From contig DBWY01000006.1 of assembly GCA_002309195.1 (NCBI GenBank), forward strand, positions 50,932 through 94,636: 43,705 nt of DNA, read 5' to 3'. This DNA is from Treponema sp. UBA1226 (lineage in GTDB: Bacteria; Spirochaetota; Spirochaetia; Treponematales; Treponemataceae). The notes under the pieces were generated by a model. The model did no database searches, had not been told where the DNA came from, and was given only the letters and a program-made list of their open reading frames with translations. Position numbers and translations under genes: made by a program. Below are positions 22,359 through 31,576 of this stretch, one piece after another. How positions within the stretch are numbered: position 1 is the stretch's first letter; every line of letters starts with the position of its first letter.

Positions 22359-25064
22359 ATGTCTACAGAACTTATAACAACTGTTCAGGAAATGCTTAAA
22401 GAAGAAACATGGACTCGTGCAACTATAAGCAATTACACAAAAAACAATTTGACGGAGCTTACAACTCTTATCGAGAAAGCACGTAATGAACAATGTACAC
22501 AGGAAATCAAGGCACTGTGTGATGAACACCTTACACATTCAAAGGACAGTATCATCGCCTTGTATATTTCCGGAATCCTTTCTGTAAGGGATGGAGCTCT
22601 CGATAACTCAAACCTTACTACCCTTGTTGATATTTTTCAGAAAGCACACAAAGAACCTATCGTTACATATCTTTGCGAAACAGTTCTCGACGAAGATGAA
22701 AACAACAAGTTTGCATTAAGAACACTTGCAAAAGCATATCACGATGAAAACAATGACAAAGTCTGGGAACTCTACGAAAAAATCGTAAAGCTTGATTTTG
22801 AAGAAGCAGAACTCGCAAAAGCTCTCGCAGAACATTACGAACAGACAAATGCCGACAGCGCAATTGAATATTACAAGAAAGCTTTACTCCGCTACATTGC
22901 ACAGAAAAATATCGGACCTGTAAAGGAAATGTGGACAAAACTCGTACAAATGATTCCACAGGAAATTGACTTCTTCCTTCTCGTTCAGCGTAAAATTGCA
23001 AAGACAATCAGCGAAGATAAATCTGCCCTCCTCATGCAGGAACTTTATATATGGTACAAAGATCACGGTGATGAAGCAGAAAACTGGGATACAGCAATCA
23101 GCATCCTTAAGTTAATCCTTTCAATCGATCCAAAAGACCCTTGGGCAAGACGCGAAATCGTTGACTGCTATAAGGGAAAATACAAGAACCACAGCCACCT
23201 CGAAGAATATATTTCTTCTTCAAACCTTACTCAGAACTTCCGCAATGTTTTTGAAGCAATCAATGACTTCGAAAAACACATTGCATTTGACGTAAAACAC
23301 TTTGTATTCCACAGAACATGGGGTGTTGGTGTTATCAGAAAGGTAGAAAACGACAACCTCGAAATTTACTTTGGAAAAAAGAACGGCGCACATACAATTT
23401 CATTAAAGATGGCTGTAAGTTCGCTTACTCCTCTTGCAGACAATCATATCTGGGTAAAGAAAGCAACAATGCCAAAAGATGTTCTTGTTAAAGAAGTTAA
23501 AAACGACATCGACGGAACTCTCAAGACAATCATCAGAAGCTTCTCGAACAGCTGTGACTTTAAGCGCATCAAGGCAGAGCTCGTTCCTTCTGTACTTACT
23601 CCAGGTGAATGGACAAGCTGGAACTCAAAGGCTAAGAAAATCCTCGAAACAGATTCTTCTTTCGGTGTAAATCCTAATGACATCAACCAGTATGTAGTAC
23701 GTGATCATGAGATAAGCCAGGAAGAAAAATTTGCAAATGAGTTTAAGGCTCAGAAGCAGTTCTTTAACCGCGTTGACATAATCATGAAGTTTGTTAACAG
23801 CGATGAAACTGCAAAAGACAATGATCTTTTTGCAGATATGTACAGTTACTTTACAGGATTCCTTAAGACTATCACAAAAGTTACTGACCAGGTTCTCGCT
23901 TCTTACCTCGTTGTTCAGAATATCAGCGAAAAATTCCCTGAACTTTCATATCCTTGCAAATACACATTTGCTCAGATCTATGATGACATCGAAGATCCAT
24001 GCAAAATGTATGAATCATTAAAAGATACAAAGAATACTTCGTTAAAAGAAGATTTCCTTGCAAAAATCAAGCTTCTTCCTAACTGGGCAGATCAGTTCAT
24101 AAAACTTTTCCCTACTGTCCTTCAGGAAAAAATGATTACTACACTCGAAGACAAGGGACATGCAGACAAACTTAAAGCTCTTGTTAAGACTGCATTTGAA
24201 AACGTAAAAGATTACAGAGAAGCAGTACTCTACTTCTTTGGAAAATGCCAGGAAAAAGAATGGCTCAAGAACAGCGGTGTATCTTATGAAAAACAGCTTA
24301 TTGCCCTTCTTAACATAATCGAGCTTACATTCCTCGAAATCAACAACCACGTTAACACAACAGAAAACAAAAAGATCAATAAGACTGCAACAGAACTTCT
24401 CTTTAAGAACGATACTCTCGCAGATTACATGTTCTCAAAAGATGAAGATACAGTTACAAAAATGTATACTCTTGTTGATGATATCGCAGATATTGAACCA
24501 AACAAAAAAGCTGGACTGCGTTCAAAGATTCTTGCTAAGTATCCTGACTACAAGTTCCATACAACAGAAGAAAAGACTGTTACTCAGCATGGTATGCTCG
24601 TAACTTCTAAGAAGCTTGAAGAAAAGAAAGCCCTCGAAGATGATATCCAGAAAAACCAGATTCCTGCTAATGCAAAAGAAATTGCAGAAGCACGCGACAA
24701 GGGTGACTTAAAGGAAAATGCAGAATACCACGCAGCAAAGGATCACCAGAACTACCTTAACAAGCAGTTAAGAAAACTCCAGGAAGAACTTAGCCGCGCA
24801 GTAGTATTTGATCCTACAACTGCAACAACTTCTGTAATTTCATTTGCTACAACAGCAACATTGTTTAACAAAGATACAAATGCAGCAGAAGTTTATACAA
24901 TCCTTGGTCCATGGGAATCAGATCCAGACAACAATGTAATTTCTTACATGTCTCCATTCGGCGATATGCTTCTTAATCATAAAGCCGGCGAAGAATTCTC
25001 ATTCTCAATCAACGATCACCAGTATAACTACCGTGTAGAAAAGATTGAACTTGCAAAACTTTAA
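22359..25064 (+). CDS. greA: Giant GreA: transcript cleavage factor with ~740-residue N-terminal extension
   Basis: 901 residues, against about 158 for ordinary GreA. A complete GreA core occupies residues 739-901: a coiled-coil hairpin whose tip reads GDLKENAEYHAAK (782-794), with the acidic residues that reach the RNA polymerase active site, then the globular FKBP-like domain (TTATLFNKDTNAAEVYTILGPWES). The extension is helical, with TPR-like units around residues 120-180 and 240-270. It also has a small beta module at 314-362 (HFVFHRTWGVGVIRKVEND) that resembles KOW/Tudor-type barrels. A good AAGGAG site lies before the ATG. Long GreA proteins are known to me from spirochaetes and Chlamydia. 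The last gene before a strong terminator, it forms an operon with the TPR gene. Function of the extension is unknown. Confidence 0.93.
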   Translation: MSTELITTVQEMLKEETWTRATISNYTKNNLTELTTLIEKARNEQCTQEIKALCDEHLTHSKDSIIALYISGILSVRDGALDNSNLTTLVDIFQKAHKEPIVTYLCETVLDEDENNKFALRTLAKAYHDENNDKVWELYEKIVKLDFEEAELAKALAEHYEQTNADSAIEYYKKALLRYIAQKNIGPVKEMWTKLVQMIPQEIDFFLLVQRKIAKTISEDKSALLMQELYIWYKDHGDEAENWDTAISILKLILSIDPKDPWARREIVDCYKGKYKNHSHLEEYISSSNLTQNFRNVFEAINDFEKHIAFDVKHFVFHRTWGVGVIRKVENDNLEIYFGKKNGAHTISLKMAVSSLTPLADNHIWVKKATMPKDVLVKEVKNDIDGTLKTIIRSFSNSCDFKRIKAELVPSVLTPGEWTSWNSKAKKILETDSSFGVNPNDINQYVVRDHEISQEEKFANEFKAQKQFFNRVDIIMKFVNSDETAKDNDLFADMYSYFTGFLKTITKVTDQVLASYLVVQNISEKFPELSYPCKYTFAQIYDDIEDPCKMYESLKDTKNTSLKEDFLAKIKLLPNWADQFIKLFPTVLQEKMITTLEDKGHADKLKALVKTAFENVKDYREAVLYFFGKCQEKEWLKNSGVSYEKQLIALLNIIELTFLEINNHVNTTENKKINKTATELLFKNDTLADYMFSKDEDTVTKMYTLVDDIADIEPNKKAGLRSKILAKYPDYKFHTTEEKTVTQHGMLVTSKKLEEKKALEDDIQKNQIPANAKEIAEARDKGDLKENAEYHAAKDHQNYLNKQLRKLQEELSRAVVFDPTTATTSVISFATTATLFNKDTNAAEVYTILGPWESDPDNNVISYMSPFGDMLLNHKAGEEFSFSINDHQYNYRVEKIELAKL

Positions 25065-25081
25065 TAAAGATTAAAGAATAT

Positions 25082-25115
25082 AAAAGGCGCAGCCGTAAGG
25101 CTGCGCCTTTTTTTT
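25082..25115. terminator. Rho-independent terminator after greA, probably bidirectional
   Basis: AAAAGGCGCAGCC, loop GTAA, then GGCTGCGCCTTTT and a further run of T on the plus strand: a 13-pair stem of which eight pairs are G-C. Read on the minus strand it also ends in CCTTTT, so it can serve the smr end of the convergent Bat operon, whose stop is at 25147. Confidence 0.93.
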
Positions 25116-25146
25116 ACCTGCTTATATTTACAAACATTTACAAACT

Positions 25147-25551
25147 CTATCGTTTTATCATTACCCATGTTGCGCCGCTTCCTCCAAGCTTTGCATCAGG
25201 GTGTGCACTTTTACCGAGCTTAGGATTCTGTTCGATAAACAGACGGACCAGATTTCCTAAAACCGGATCCTGACCGTGATTTCCCTTGCCATGAATGAAA
25301 AGAATTTTTTTATAGCCTTTGCGTATGCAGTTTTCGGTAAATATCTGCATCGAATTCCACGCTTCATCCTGCGTAAGGCCGTGAAGATCTAAGCTTGCGT
25401 CTATCGGAAGATTCTTTATATAAACAGAAGACTGTGATTTTCTTTTTTCTTCTTCTTTTTCAAAACCACTGTCCTTGTCGACGAATGTGTTTTTTACGCC
25501 GTTTTTCTTCTGCATATTTTCGAATTGTGAAAGTATCTGTCCAAAATCCAT
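25147..25551 (-). CDS. Smr-domain protein
   Basis: 134 residues. The C-terminal Smr (small MutS-related) domain has LDLHG near residue 53, a helix DEAWNSMQIFTENCIRKGYKK, then ILFIHGKGNHG and the terminal GGSGATWVMIKR. Smr domains are nucleases acting on DNA or, in recent work on stalled ribosomes, on mRNA. Residues 1-45 form a charged linker (KEEEKRKSQ). It begins 3 bases after the stop of the batD-like gene with no separate ribosome site, so it is the last gene of the Bat operon. Its role there is not obvious. The domain is certain, the substrate unknown. Confidence 0.9.
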   Translation of the reverse strand: MDFGQILSQFENMQKKNGVKNTFVDKDSGFEKEEEKRKSQSSVYIKNLPIDASLDLHGLTQDEAWNSMQIFTENCIRKGYKKILFIHGKGNHGQDPVLGNLVRLFIEQNPKLGKSAHPDAKLGGSGATWVMIKR

Positions 25552-25554
25552 AGA

Positions 25555-26970
25555 CTACTCTACAAGAAGAATGTTTTCTTTTTTAATCCAGCCGCCGTTT
25601 TCGTTGTATTCAATATAATACCATTTCTCTGTCTGCTCTTTTATCTTAACACAGGTTCCTGCAGTAACGGCTGTGCTGGAAAGCGCAGAATCTTCAGGCA
25701 CTGGACTAATCGAACCACCGCTTACAACTCCATGTTTTTCCATAGCAAAAACTCCGCTGATAAGACTTAAAAAGGCAAAGACTGCGGCAAAACAAAGTAC
25801 AATTACAGAACCAACGCGTTTTCTACACATAAAAAGAAGTGTCGAAGTCGCAGCAAGCAGAATAAAAAGAATAAAGACTGCACTCCACAACGGTACACTG
25901 GTTTCATTTATAGAGTCTGCAATTCCTATGCTCTGCTCGAGGGCTATACGTTCTTTTCTTACTGTAAATGCAGGGGCAAAAGAATGTCTTTCTTTTGTAC
26001 GAAGTTCCCTGATTTTGCTATAGTCCTCAAAAGAAGAAGTAACCGAAGATTTAAAAAACTCATCCTCTACAGGTTTTGAAAGCGCATAGGCAAACACCAG
26101 ATTCTTTTGTTCTGCATCAGTCTGGTCTGCATTCGAAAGCTTAGTGATGTTTACGACACATTCAGGAAGATAAAGCTCGAGGTTTCGTCCCGAGTATGCT
26201 GTTGCAACAAGCCTTACGTTAGGAAGATAGTACTTTCCGTCTTTAAGCGGAATCCATCTAAATCTTGCAACAGGAATTTTTTCATGCGAAAAATCATTTA
26301 TCTTTTTTTTACCTGATATGATTTCAAATTTTTCTACTTCTTCAAAAAGCGAATCTTTCGGAATCTCATATCCGAACTGTTTAATCTGAGTCGTATACTG
26401 AATGTAAATAAAAATATCAATCGGTTTAGTAACCTCAGAAGTTATCGAATATTCCTGTTTTTTTGCATTTTCTGCCTGTGAATAAAGCACCTGGTTCTGA
26501 TTAATTTCGATTACAAGGCGCGGAGCTATAGTCTTAGGATTTTCATAAACCTGAATTTTTTCAAAAGGAAGATAATATGTGTAACCCTTAATTTTAGTAA
26601 TTAAAGGCGGAATTTCTCCAATACCTGTATCTCTAAAAGTAAACCAGAACTCGATTCTTGCTCCGGTAGAATCATCATTCGTAAAATAATCAAGACGACG
26701 GGAAGAAATACACGTTACGCCGTCTTTCATAGGCTGGAGCTGAGTCTGAACATCAGAAAGATCTACACCCGGGATTTCAAGAACATATTTTAATTCCTGG
26801 TTTGTAAAAAAAACATTTTCCTCCGGTCTGATTACAAGATTTCGTATTTCCTGAGGAGTGATTGCAAAAACCTCAGAACATGCAGCTGCAGAGAAAAATA
26901 AAATTGTAAAGAATGTTTTTAATAATCTATTACCGAACTGTTCTTTTCTGGTGCTTCGTGATTTTTCCAT
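25555..26970 (-). CDS. BatD-like exported protein with C-terminal SH3 domain
   Basis: 471 residues. A signal peptide occupies about residues 15-36 (SAAACSEVFA may be either a lipobox or a type I site). The long beta-rich part (residues 40-280) is typical of BatD. Two transmembrane segments lie at 361-381 and 388-407. A bacterial SH3 domain from about 432 to the end (GTCVKIKEQTEKWYYIEY, then GGWIKKENILLVE) could bind cell-wall peptide. The ATG at 26970 lies 52 bases inside the 3' end of the upstream BatB/C gene and has no clear ribosome site, so the true start may be internal. In Bacteroides and Leptospira, Bat genes affect growth or oxidative tolerance; the mechanism is not established. Confidence 0.75.
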   Translation of the reverse strand: MEKSRSTRKEQFGNRLLKTFFTILFFSAAACSEVFAITPQEIRNLVIRPEENVFFTNQELKYVLEIPGVDLSDVQTQLQPMKDGVTCISSRRLDYFTNDDSTGARIEFWFTFRDTGIGEIPPLITKIKGYTYYLPFEKIQVYENPKTIAPRLVIEINQNQVLYSQAENAKKQEYSITSEVTKPIDIFIYIQYTTQIKQFGYEIPKDSLFEEVEKFEIISGKKKINDFSHEKIPVARFRWIPLKDGKYYLPNVRLVATAYSGRNLELYLPECVVNITKLSNADQTDAEQKNLVFAYALSKPVEDEFFKSSVTSSFEDYSKIRELRTKERHSFAPAFTVRKERIALEQSIGIADSINETSVPLWSAVFILFILLAATSTLLFMCRKRVGSVIVLCFAAVFAFLSLISGVFAMEKHGVVSGGSISPVPEDSALSSTAVTAGTCVKIKEQTEKWYYIEYNENGGWIKKENILLVE

Positions 26971-28616
26971 TGGTTCTGATCATTCTCCCGCATTCTGTTA
27001 AAGATTGCTTTTTCTATATCCGACACATTTTCTTTATCTTCAGAAGAAGGCGTCATTTCCTGTTCACCTTCTTTCGCTTTCTGACTTTCCTGAGTCTGTG
27101 AAAGTTCAAGATTAATCTTTGCATTTATATTATCCGGCGAAACCAGAAGTGCAGATTTAAAAAGTTCAATTGCCTTTTCATGATCTCCTTCGCGCTGTGC
27201 AATGATTCCTGCATTGTAATAAGATGCAAATTTTATTTTTACAGGTGCGTCAGGACTTATCTGTTCAAGACGCTCCATACTTGCATTTTTTTCATTCTGC
27301 ATTAAATATGTTACGCTAAGACCGTAAAGCGCATACTGTTTAGTAACTTCATCGTTATTTGCTTCTGCACTATCAATCGTTTCTGTATAGCCGCTTATCG
27401 CCTTATTATAATCTTTCTGATACCAGTTCCATGTGCTTTCAAGAATTTTTTTTGCGTCTTTAAAGTTTGTTCCGCATGAAGTAAACATTAACGGAAGACA
27501 TACAATAACTGCCGCGTTTGCCATATATTTTAAATTCTTGAGCGAAAACTCAGAAACAATTATGCTTATGATAAAAAGAATGATTGCAAGAATTATAAAA
27601 AACTCGTGACGGTCAACACTCTGCATCTCGTACGAAACTGTTACAGATTCTTCATCGCCAGAAAAACCGTTTAAAATATCTTCTGTTGTAAGCTGTTTTT
27701 TATCCTGCGGAATATTTCTAAGTTCATAAATTACTTTAACAGCCGAACCCACTTCTGATGCATCAACAAATTTGGCATGAGCCGTTTTTATAAAAGAAAA
27801 GTTTTTACCTGACTGATTTTTGCTGTTTACATCCCTGCACACAGCCTTAAGTTTTTCTGACCTCAATGCTGTCTTTACAGGAGTAACTCCATCTCCTGCC
27901 GTAATTTCTGTTTCACGTTCAGAACCAAAGCCTATGATTACAACACATACTCCCTGTCTTATCGCTTTATTAATTGCAGGAATTAAAGCTGAATCTGTCT
28001 CATCGCCATCAGTAAATAAAAGTATTACAGGTGATTTTGAGGAACTTGAAGGGAAAGACCTTAAAGCGGCTTCTATTCCCTTGCCGAGGCTCGAACCAGG
28101 TGCACTCATCATTGAAGGAGAAAGAGAATCTAAAAGCGAATAAACGCTTGCAAAATCTTCTGTCTGCGGAATCGCTATAGCACCATCACCCTTTGCAAGA
28201 ATACATGAAACAGAGATTCCGTCCATATATTCCATGAGCATTTTTACGTATTCTGCGCTTGCTTTAAGACGTGTAAGTGAATCCGGAGCATCATTTGCAG
28301 TCATACTGTATGAAATGTCAAAAACAAATGCGCATGATTTCCCGTTTTTCTGAACAGGAGTAGAAACGCTTCCCCATGAAATGCCTGCAAGAGCAAAAAC
28401 AAGGCTCATCCATGCAAGACATCTGAATATTCCCTTAAAGAACAGCCTGAAGTAAATCTGGGACGGCGTGTAAACTGCAAGGTCTTTGTTCTTTCTGTTA
28501 ATGAACGACCTTGCTATCTTTAAAATCTTTTTAGTATTGATAAAAAGATATGCAAAGAGAAAGATCTCTGCAATAAGGAGCCATAAAAACTGTGGACGTG
28601 CAAAACTAATACCCAT
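26919..28616 (-). CDS. BatB-BatC fusion: VWA domain plus TPR lipoprotein-like domain
   Basis: 565 residues. N-terminal membrane segments lie at residues 9-26 and about 58-80, followed by a VWA domain with the MIDAS motif DISYS (100-104) and FTDGDET (201-207). One transmembrane helix at 339-355 ends the BatB-like half. Residues 365-381 (MANAAVIVCLPLMFTSC) look like a lipoprotein signal with Cys381. TPR repeats around 400-510, for example SYYNAGIIAQREGDHEKAIELF, then resemble BatC. A polar C-terminal tail follows. BatB and BatC are separate genes in many species. The start is 4 bases after the batA stop. The fusion, not a frameshift, is what the reading frame shows. Confidence 0.88.
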   Translation of the reverse strand: MGISFARPQFLWLLIAEIFLFAYLFINTKKILKIARSFINRKNKDLAVYTPSQIYFRLFFKGIFRCLAWMSLVFALAGISWGSVSTPVQKNGKSCAFVFDISYSMTANDAPDSLTRLKASAEYVKMLMEYMDGISVSCILAKGDGAIAIPQTEDFASVYSLLDSLSPSMMSAPGSSLGKGIEAALRSFPSSSSKSPVILLFTDGDETDSALIPAINKAIRQGVCVVIIGFGSERETEITAGDGVTPVKTALRSEKLKAVCRDVNSKNQSGKNFSFIKTAHAKFVDASEVGSAVKVIYELRNIPQDKKQLTTEDILNGFSGDEESVTVSYEMQSVDRHEFFIILAIILFIISIIVSEFSLKNLKYMANAAVIVCLPLMFTSCGTNFKDAKKILESTWNWYQKDYNKAISGYTETIDSAEANNDEVTKQYALYGLSVTYLMQNEKNASMERLEQISPDAPVKIKFASYYNAGIIAQREGDHEKAIELFKSALLVSPDNINAKINLELSQTQESQKAKEGEQEMTPSSEDKENVSDIEKAIFNRMRENDQNQWKNHEAPEKNSSVIDY

Positions 28617-28620
28617 TTTG

Positions 28621-29625
28621 TCAAATAAACTCCTTTAAATAAACTCTTTTTATAAGCCAGGCAATCGAAATACATATCATTGCAACAAGGAGAATCTTGT
28701 CATAATAATAATCATCGATTGTCTTTATATAATAACTCTGAACAACATCCTGCCTCTTTATGATTGCAGACAAAGCCATACTCATTGCAGAAAGCGATTC
28801 TACAGAGTAATACCTGCCCTCTGCCATAAGTGCAAGACGCTCAAGTTTTGAAGAATCAAAGTATGAATCATAATATCCCGAACAGAATTTTCCTGTAACA
28901 GGATCATTGTATTCAAGAAGCACAGTGCCTTTTGTACCGATTCCGACAACATAAAGCGTTATATCACTTTTCTTTGCCAATGACGCCGCAGTCTCGGGAT
29001 GAATCTCACCGGCGTTGTTCTCGCCGTCTGTAAGAAGAATGATACATTTTCTTTTTGCAACTGTATCCTTAATGTGATAAACGGCAGAACTTAATCCGGT
29101 TCCGATTGCTGAGCCGTCACCCATTATGCCGACCGAAAGATTTGAAAGCCGGCTTTTAAAAGTTTCTATATCGTTCGTAACAGGGACAACGACTGCGGCT
29201 TCCTGTCCCATCTGAATAAGGCCATATGACGCACCGCTGTTCTGATTTACAATTTTTTCTATTGTAGAAATTGCCGCATCAAGACGAGAAACTCCGTTGA
29301 TATCTTTTGCAGCCATCGAGTAACTTACATCAAGAACAAAAAGAACATCAGTTCCGCGTGACGTATAAACCTTTTCCTGATGATGAACTACAGGTTCAGA
29401 AAAAGCAATAACGACAAGAACAAAAGAAACAAGACAGAAAAACTCGCAGAGATTTGAAACAATTTTTCTAAACTTGTCGTTCCATGTAAATACCCAGCCG
29501 TTCCAGTCAGAAAAAGTAAGCGGCAAAGAAATCTTATTAAATATTCTTATCTTACGGAGTGCATACAAAAGTGCAATCAGAAGAAGGAGAAGAAAACTTG
29601 ACGGATTCATATAATCAACTGACAT
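28621..29625 (-). CDS. batA: BatA: membrane-anchored von Willebrand factor A protein
   Basis: 334 residues. Transmembrane helices lie near residues 10-23, 57-76 and close to the C-terminus (IAWLIKRVYLKEFI). The VWA domain between them has the MIDAS motif DVSYS (99-103), GDGSAIGTGL and LLTDGENNAGE, so a metal-dependent adhesion site is predicted on the periplasmic side. This architecture is that of BatA of the Bat (Bacteroides aerotolerance) operon. The ATG overlaps the stop of the preceding gene (TAATG). It shares its MIDAS layout with the BatB part downstream, and the two likely form a membrane complex. Confidence 0.88.
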   Translation of the reverse strand: MSVDYMNPSSFLLLLLIALLYALRKIRIFNKISLPLTFSDWNGWVFTWNDKFRKIVSNLCEFFCLVSFVLVVIAFSEPVVHHQEKVYTSRGTDVLFVLDVSYSMAAKDINGVSRLDAAISTIEKIVNQNSGASYGLIQMGQEAAVVVPVTNDIETFKSRLSNLSVGIMGDGSAIGTGLSSAVYHIKDTVAKRKCIILLTDGENNAGEIHPETAASLAKKSDITLYVVGIGTKGTVLLEYNDPVTGKFCSGYYDSYFDSSKLERLALMAEGRYYSVESLSAMSMALSAIIKRQDVVQSYYIKTIDDYYYDKILLVAMICISIAWLIKRVYLKEFI

Positions 29626-30668
29626 TATTCTTCCTCCTGCATATCATTGTTTTCAAAGCAGTCAATTGCTTTTATAACCATATCAGAAAGTGATTTTCTC
29701 TCTGTCTTTACAAGAGCTGCCTGATGTTCAACCGGCGGATAAAGCTGCGAGTCAATCGAGTCATGTGCATAACGGATATAATCTGTTCTTACAAACATTG
29801 CGGCAAGATCTTCTACCGAATATGCAATTCCCGACGGAATATCACCAAGACAGATTTTTTCAAATGCCTGTCTTATTCCGCTTGAAGAAACTGCAGTAAA
29901 TTTATAATCAAATCTGAACTCAAGATAGTTTCTCGTAATGTTCTGTAAAGTTGAACAGAATTCAATATCCGATGCCTTTGTATTTCTGCACAGCTTACGG
30001 ATTTTTTTAAGCGCATCTTCTGCGTTCCTTTTAAATGCCATGCGTCTTAAATAATTGAGCCATTTCTGCTTGATTGTCTGAAATTTCAAAAGGAATCTGA
30101 AAAACAGAATCAGAAAAATTATTGCTCCGAGTGCAATTAAAAATATTACATAAGTCGTTCCAGGAATTATAATCGGTGGAACAGGCGGCATCATCTGATG
30201 ATTATTTGTTTTTTCTACAATTGATTTAATCTGAACAGGATAAAGCGCTACAAAAAATTCTGGTTCAGAAACCGTCTGACCGTCAGCAGAATTTTCTGCA
30301 TTCTGTTCATCCTTTACAAGACCGAGCGCCCTGTTAAGATCAAAAGACGGAAATGAAATGTTTCCGACTTTCCACGGAATAATGACAAAGCGTACAGTAT
30401 ATTCCATTTCATTTCTATAAAGTTCTGCCTTAACGACAGTAAATTTATCTTCAAGTCCGATAAAAGGATTTAATAAATCTTTTTTTTCAAGATCCTTTTC
30501 ACCGGAGAAAAAATCGATTGCCGAGCGGAATGTATATCTTATTTCTGCATGGTCACCGACATAAACATCAAGCGGCAGAAGAACCTGACTTGCATTTTCT
30601 GAATCCTGCGCAAAAACACCTGATACGGCAGCAAATAAAACGATGAAAGACAAAATCAATTTTTTCAT
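29625..30668 (-). CDS. Bat operon exported protein between DUF58 and BatA
   Basis: 347 residues. A signal peptide (MKKLILSFIVLFAAVSGVFAQ) is followed by a beta-rich domain of about 120 residues (VYVGDHAEIRYTFRS). A transmembrane helix is at 171-195, and a basic helical cytoplasmic part (QKWLNYLRRMAFKRNAEDAL) runs from about 200 on. A gene of this architecture commonly sits between the DUF58 and batA genes of Bat operons. Its ATG overlaps the DUF58 stop by four bases (ATGA). No enzymatic motif is visible. The signal plus single transmembrane helix suggests a periplasmic beta domain and a cytoplasmic tail that could touch the MoxR ATPase. Confidence 0.8.
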   Translation of the reverse strand: MKKLILSFIVLFAAVSGVFAQDSENASQVLLPLDVYVGDHAEIRYTFRSAIDFFSGEKDLEKKDLLNPFIGLEDKFTVVKAELYRNEMEYTVRFVIIPWKVGNISFPSFDLNRALGLVKDEQNAENSADGQTVSEPEFFVALYPVQIKSIVEKTNNHQMMPPVPPIIIPGTTYVIFLIALGAIIFLILFFRFLLKFQTIKQKWLNYLRRMAFKRNAEDALKKIRKLCRNTKASDIEFCSTLQNITRNYLEFRFDYKFTAVSSSGIRQAFEKICLGDIPSGIAYSVEDLAAMFVRTDYIRYAHDSIDSQLYPPVEHQAALVKTERKSLSDMVIKAIDCFENNDMQEEE

Positions 30669-31558
30669 GTCTGTTCCCTCGTTGTAAAATAAGAAATCAG
30701 TACAGACAAAGCATCGTCAGTCGTAGAGATTTTAAGCGGATAACCACCGTGCTTTAAGCAGGAATCTGTCCATCTCTGCTGCCTCATTCTTCCATCTTCA
30801 CGCCAGCTTGCGCGGAACATTTTTGAATTAGTAGGAAGTAGTTTTTTAATTCCGTTTTCAGGATCCGTAAAAGGAATAGCTCCCATTTCCGGAAGACTGT
30901 AGTCAGAAGGGTCCCCTATCCTTACGCACACAACATCATGGCGGCTTGCCAGATGAACAAGCGGGTCTTCCCAATCACGCATTCTAAAATCAGAAATAAC
31001 AAATATAAGAGAGCGTTTCTTTAAAACTTTTCCCGCACCTGTAAGTGCATTTGCAAGAACAGAACCACGCTTTTTATTTTCAGGCTTTCTGTCAAAATGG
31101 CTTAATAAAATCATCGTCTGAGTCTGTCCACTTTTAGGAGAACAAACAAACTCAATATCGCCGCCAAAAAGAACTGCACCGACAGGATTTGCATTGTTTT
31201 CTGCAGCAAGAGTAAGCAGCGCAGAAATTTCCATTGCAGTCTGGAGTCTTGATTTACCCCTTGAACCTGTCTGCATCGAAAGAGATCTGTCTATTACTAA
31301 AAAAATCTGCAGTTCCCTTTCTTCTTCAAAAATCTTTACGTATGGTTTTCCGCTTCGGGCAGTAACATTCCAGTCGATAAGACGAACGTCATCACCCCTT
31401 AAGTATTCACGTACACCGCTAAACTCGATACCCTGACCGTGATACAGCGATTTAAACGAACCGTTCTGAAGTGAGTTTGCTAGAGTCTTTGTAGTTATTC
31501 TTAACAAAGCCGCTTTCTGTATAAGCGAGTCTTTGCTTCCAAGTAATGATTCTGCCAT
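30665..31558 (-). CDS. DUF58 domain protein (MoxR-associated)
   Basis: 297 residues, no signal peptide. Conserved DUF58 signatures are GQGIEFSGVREYLRGDDVRLIDWNVTARSGKPYVK in residues 42-76, given here by key residues GxGxEFxxxRxYxxGDDxRxIDWxxTAR. A VWA-like core follows (LVIDRSLSM, FVISDFRM). Proteins of this family accompany MoxR ATPases and are thought to be their substrates or adaptors. The gene lies 18 bases after moxR and overlaps the next gene. A cytoplasmic location is likely. Confidence 0.92.
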   Translation of the reverse strand: MAESLLGSKDSLIQKAALLRITTKTLANSLQNGSFKSLYHGQGIEFSGVREYLRGDDVRLIDWNVTARSGKPYVKIFEEERELQIFLVIDRSLSMQTGSRGKSRLQTAMEISALLTLAAENNANPVGAVLFGGDIEFVCSPKSGQTQTMILLSHFDRKPENKKRGSVLANALTGAGKVLKKRSLIFVISDFRMRDWEDPLVHLASRHDVVCVRIGDPSDYSLPEMGAIPFTDPENGIKKLLPTNSKMFRASWREDGRMRQQRWTDSCLKHGGYPLKISTTDDALSVLISYFTTREQT

Positions 31559-31576
31559 AATCTTTTTTTCTATATA

